DNA from: Ascidia mentula
Taxonomy: Eukaryota > Chordata > Ascidiacea > Phlebobranchia > Ascidiidae
Assembly (NCBI GenBank): GCA_947561715.1
Contig: OX387197.1
Location: forward strand, 3,663,001 to 3,727,000
DNA: 64,000 bases
Reading direction: 5' to 3'
Below the pieces are notes generated by a model, which saw nothing but the letters and a program-made list of their open reading frames with translations, was not told the DNA's origin and searched no databases. The stretch's first letter is position 1. Every line of letters begins with the position of its first letter. The position numbers and the translations under genes were made by a program. Of this stretch, positions 61,201 through 64,000 are shown piece after piece.

Positions 61201-63929
61201 TGATGGGGATTTAGTTGTTGTTTGATTGTCAGTGTCTTCACTTAGTGGAGGAGTTTCATTACCTAAGACAGATTATTGGGCAATTTCTTAAAATAGGAAA
61301 AACACCTTTAATGTTAATTCAATGAATCATGAGGTATCAAGGGGCCAAACTGTCGGCATTTTACAAAGTGAAGTTTTTTTGATTGCATTCACAAGATGGT
61401 GCTGTGGAGCAGCATCTTTATCCGAAGAGAATGTAAGACACTTGTCGGTACATGCATAAATAAAGATCTTTGGTAAATGGACAGATTTCATAACATTAAA
61501 TATACAAATTTGGTTGAACAAAAAACATCTTGCAACTTATTGTGGAGTGTTGTGTGGCTCAGTTGCAACCATGTCTGATGGTGTTGACTACGGTCAAATA
61601 TAGCAGTAGTAGTATTAGGTAACTCAAAATAGGTATACACAGGATACTTTGTAGATCAGATGTTTTCTGTCCAACATCTGATTGCTGTTCTGTGGTGCTG
61701 GATGAGGATTGTAAGTTAGCGCCCGCTTCACATGTGGAACTTGCTGTCTTATCAATCTCACCTTTTGGAATCAAAATAAACATATCAAAATTAAACATTG
61801 AAGTGATTTCAGGATATTTTTATGGTACAGAATATTAAAACATGCATAACATATTATTTGCAGCACTGTGTCTCAAAGAAACTGGACATATTTTGGCATG
61901 TATATCAATATCTGGTGCTGTTGCAATTTTATAATGCTGGCTGGAAGGATTTAGCCCATGAGCTAACAGTTTGTCACACTGGAAATGGATTCTTACCACT
62001 TTGTTGTGGAGTAACTTTTTGGTTTGATGAGGATTTAGTTGTTGTTTGATTGTCAGTGTCTTCACTTAGTGCAGGAGTTTCATTACCTAAGACAGATTAT
62101 TGGGCAATTTCTTAAAATAGGAAAAACACCTTTTATGTTAATTCAATGAATCATGAGGTATCAAGGAGCCAAGCTGTCTGCATTTTACTAAGTGAACTTT
62201 TTATTGCATACACAAGATGGTGCTGTGGAGCAGCCTGTTTATTCAGAGAGAATGTAAGACACTTCATGGGGGAAATTGCACAAATAAAGAACATTGGTAA
62301 ATGGACAGATCTCATAACATTAAATATACAAATTTGGATAAAAAAGAAACATCTTGCAAATTATTGTGGAGTTTTGTGTGGCCAAGGTACAACCATGTCT
62401 GATGGTGTCGACTGCGGTCAAATATAGCAGTAGTAGTATTAGGTAACTCAAAATAGGTACACACAGATTACCTTGCGGATCAGTTGTTTTCTGTCCAACA
62501 TCTGATTGCTGTTTTAAGGTGCTGGGTGGGGATTGTAAGTTAGCGCCCTCTTCACATGTGGAACTTGCTGCTTCATGAATCTCACCTTAAGAATCAAGAT
62601 AAACATTTTAAAATATGACATTGAAGTGCTTTCAGCATTTTTTTCATGTGGAACAGAAGACTAGCTCTTGGGAATACTTTAAACAAGTACAGCTTGTGAA
62701 AGATGTTAACATTTAAAAAAACAATTTCACCATTTAATGCACTGCTAATGCTGTATTGTAAACAATTGATATAATAAGTATTGTCCCATTTCCAGAACAA
62801 ACAAAACCAATCTTGAGAGTATTCATTCAACCCATGATTTTGAATAGTATTTTGTATATTCATCAGGGACTTGTTGAATACACACCATTCGAGTAAAGAC
62901 CCTATCACAGTTGTATAACATTGTGTTACGAACACATTGAACATACCTTGCAATTCTTCCACTACTTCCTCGTCATGTGATCGTTGTTCTGCAGTGACAT
63001 CTAACACAAGTTCACTTTGAAACTCTTAACCAATACCAAGATTGTAATTTTTTTAATTTGAAATGAATTTTGCACATAAGGCAGGGCTTGTCATGCAAAA
63101 TCTTTTTCAGTTTTAAATATTACCCCACCAGGGTGTCAAACTTATTCCGTCCTCTTTAGCTACATACCTAGAGTGGATTTAGTTTTTGTTTGATTGTCAG
63201 TGTCTTCACCTAGTGCAGGAATTCCATGGCTTAAGATGGATTCTGGGGCAGTTTCTTAAAATAATGTTAGCTTAGTTATATCTTAAATTAACAAGATGCT
63301 TTATAAGTAATGTATATATTGAAAAGGTTCCAATTATTCTCGGGAAACTTCCAGTAGTTTTAGGATTCCTCATAATACATATATATATATACCTGTATTT
63401 TGATTAGTATGTGTTTGTTGTGGCATGACATCAGAGGTTGTTTGCTTGTCAGAACCTTTACCTTGTGCATGGGATCCACTAATTAGGCAAGTGTCGGCTG
63501 TTTCTTTAATACAAAACACAGTTGATAGAACCAAGCATGTACTGTCTCTGCCTTAGTTTGAACAGACTAACCCAGGGGTCAGAAACTTATTGAAAGCAGC
63601 ATGCCAGTTTACGAATTTTGTCCAGATGTAAATGCCTCATTCTCAAACATTTATGAAATGATACAGTGCACAAAATAATGTTGACCTTTTTTACGTACCT
63701 GCTCCACAATGGCTTATAGTATATATTATATACATATTTTTTGCTGTTTATCATTGCGAACATTTGGCCACAGGTTGCTAACCTTCTATAATAAATTACG
63801 GTATTTTACTTGTTTCCTGCTGTGAACAATGTGACAAGTTTCTTTCATGCTGCACTTGGTCACCAGAAGTCATTGTTGATAATTCATCAGCAACTGTTGG
63901 AGTTCCATTCTCTCCACTTGTAATCATCT
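58230..63929 (-). CDS. Gene T, Ser/Thr repeat stalk plus TPR-like C-terminus (5' part missing)
   Basis: Thirteen exons join in phase 1: 63929-63810, 63503-63393, 63254-63168, 63024-62947, 62585-62472, 62086-61997, 61761-61648, 61262-61173, 60937-60824, 60450-60337, 60021-59908, 59347-59243, 58978-58230. Upstream exons are beyond the right edge. The first twelve encode a polar Ser/Thr/Glu/Gln-rich chain with no Cys pattern of a fold. The large last exon (about 249 residues) is all-helical, starts EDKNLNSLLRRYVNFL, and has TPR-like helix pairs such as YGYLLHNLGFASRKTNRLNE followed by SIDCYKRAIQAYRVA. Such repeats usually mediate protein binding. No catalytic motif, signal peptide or helix is visible in this part. 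I do not recognise the family. Confidence 0.7.
59513..59801. repeat. Dispersed repeat, copy 2, in a gene T intron
   Basis: Second copy of the element at 14346-14602. It lies between the exons 59908-60021 and 59243-59347 of gene T, so it was inserted without disturbing coding sequence. Confidence 0.75.
59908..62585 (-). repeat. Tandemly duplicated exons: five of 114 bp and two of 90 bp
   Basis: Type X (62585-62472, 61761-61648, 60937-60824, 60450-60337, 60021-59908) always has 114 bases and phase 1-1, encoding 38 residues such as CEEGANLQSSPSTSKQQSDV. Type Y (62086-61997, 61262-61173) has 90 bases, encoding NETPxLSEDTDNQTTTKS. X4+Y1 repeats Y2+X4 surroundings at a spacing of about 822 bases, introns included, so whole exon-intron blocks were duplicated recently. 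Confidence 0.9.
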
Positions 63930-64000
63930 CTAAAAGTTAAGAATATTAATCGTCTTTCGCAAATTAAAAGTCACTTTGTAAAAAATTAAATATATGTATA

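Overview
The window is animal nuclear DNA. Genes are split by many short introns with GT..AG borders, coding exons stand out as GC-richer islands in AT-rich DNA, and spacing is about one gene per 5-6 kb. Protein families (cadherin-like receptors, an AKR1-type reductase, PARP14-like macrodomain ADP-ribosyltransferases) are metazoan. The compact, AT-rich layout would suit a tunicate such as an ascidian, but nothing in the sequence proves the species. All gene models below were spliced by eye. Reading phases agree across every intron unless stated, and exact ends of individual exons may be off by a few bases.

Left third (1-25,183, minus strand): a tandem cluster of related single-pass membrane proteins. 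Gene A (only its first exon, 72-377), gene B (1870-5107, 592 aa) and gene C (7171-11295, 768 aa) share the same exon plan: signal peptide, divergent cadherin-like ectodomain, one transmembrane helix, tyrosine/acid-rich tail. Gene D (20467-25183, 498 aa) is a more distant member. Gene S (15116-17461, 201 aa) keeps the signal peptide, membrane and tail exons but has a short Thr-rich stalk instead of cadherin domains. The tail of gene C carries a tandem array of about fourteen 13-residue Tyr-Asp-Glu repeats. Between C and S lie a degenerate segmental duplication, a dispersed repeat and a 35-bp foldback. Between S and D lies an element bounded by 15-bp inverted repeats.

Middle (26,800-40,700): a tentative gene rich in Arg-Pro/Ser (about 27,195-28,830, minus), a complete aldo-keto reductase (30475-33934, minus, 319 aa, catalytic tetrad intact), a ~630-residue unknown protein with repeated Tyr/Trp motifs reminiscent of microtubule-binding families (35058-39754, minus), and, head to head with it, an intronless four-helix membrane protein (39941-40666, plus).

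Right (41,800-56,600, plus): two tandem PARP14-like genes with matching 19-exon structures. The first (1027 aa) has two macrodomains and a low-complexity linker; the second (1099 aa) has three macrodomains. Both end in a WWE-like region and an ADP-ribosyltransferase domain. Then follow a 39-bp perfect inverted repeat and a tRNA-like sequence that look like a SINE-type element, and finally the 3' part of a gene (58230-63929, minus) in which tandemly duplicated phase-1 exons encode a repeated Ser/Thr-rich stalk before a helical TPR-like C-terminus.

The most interesting item is the receptor cluster: recent exchange between copies, conserved ectodomain/membrane modules and rapidly diversifying tails are what one expects of a recognition or adhesion receptor family. 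Function is inferred, not shown.
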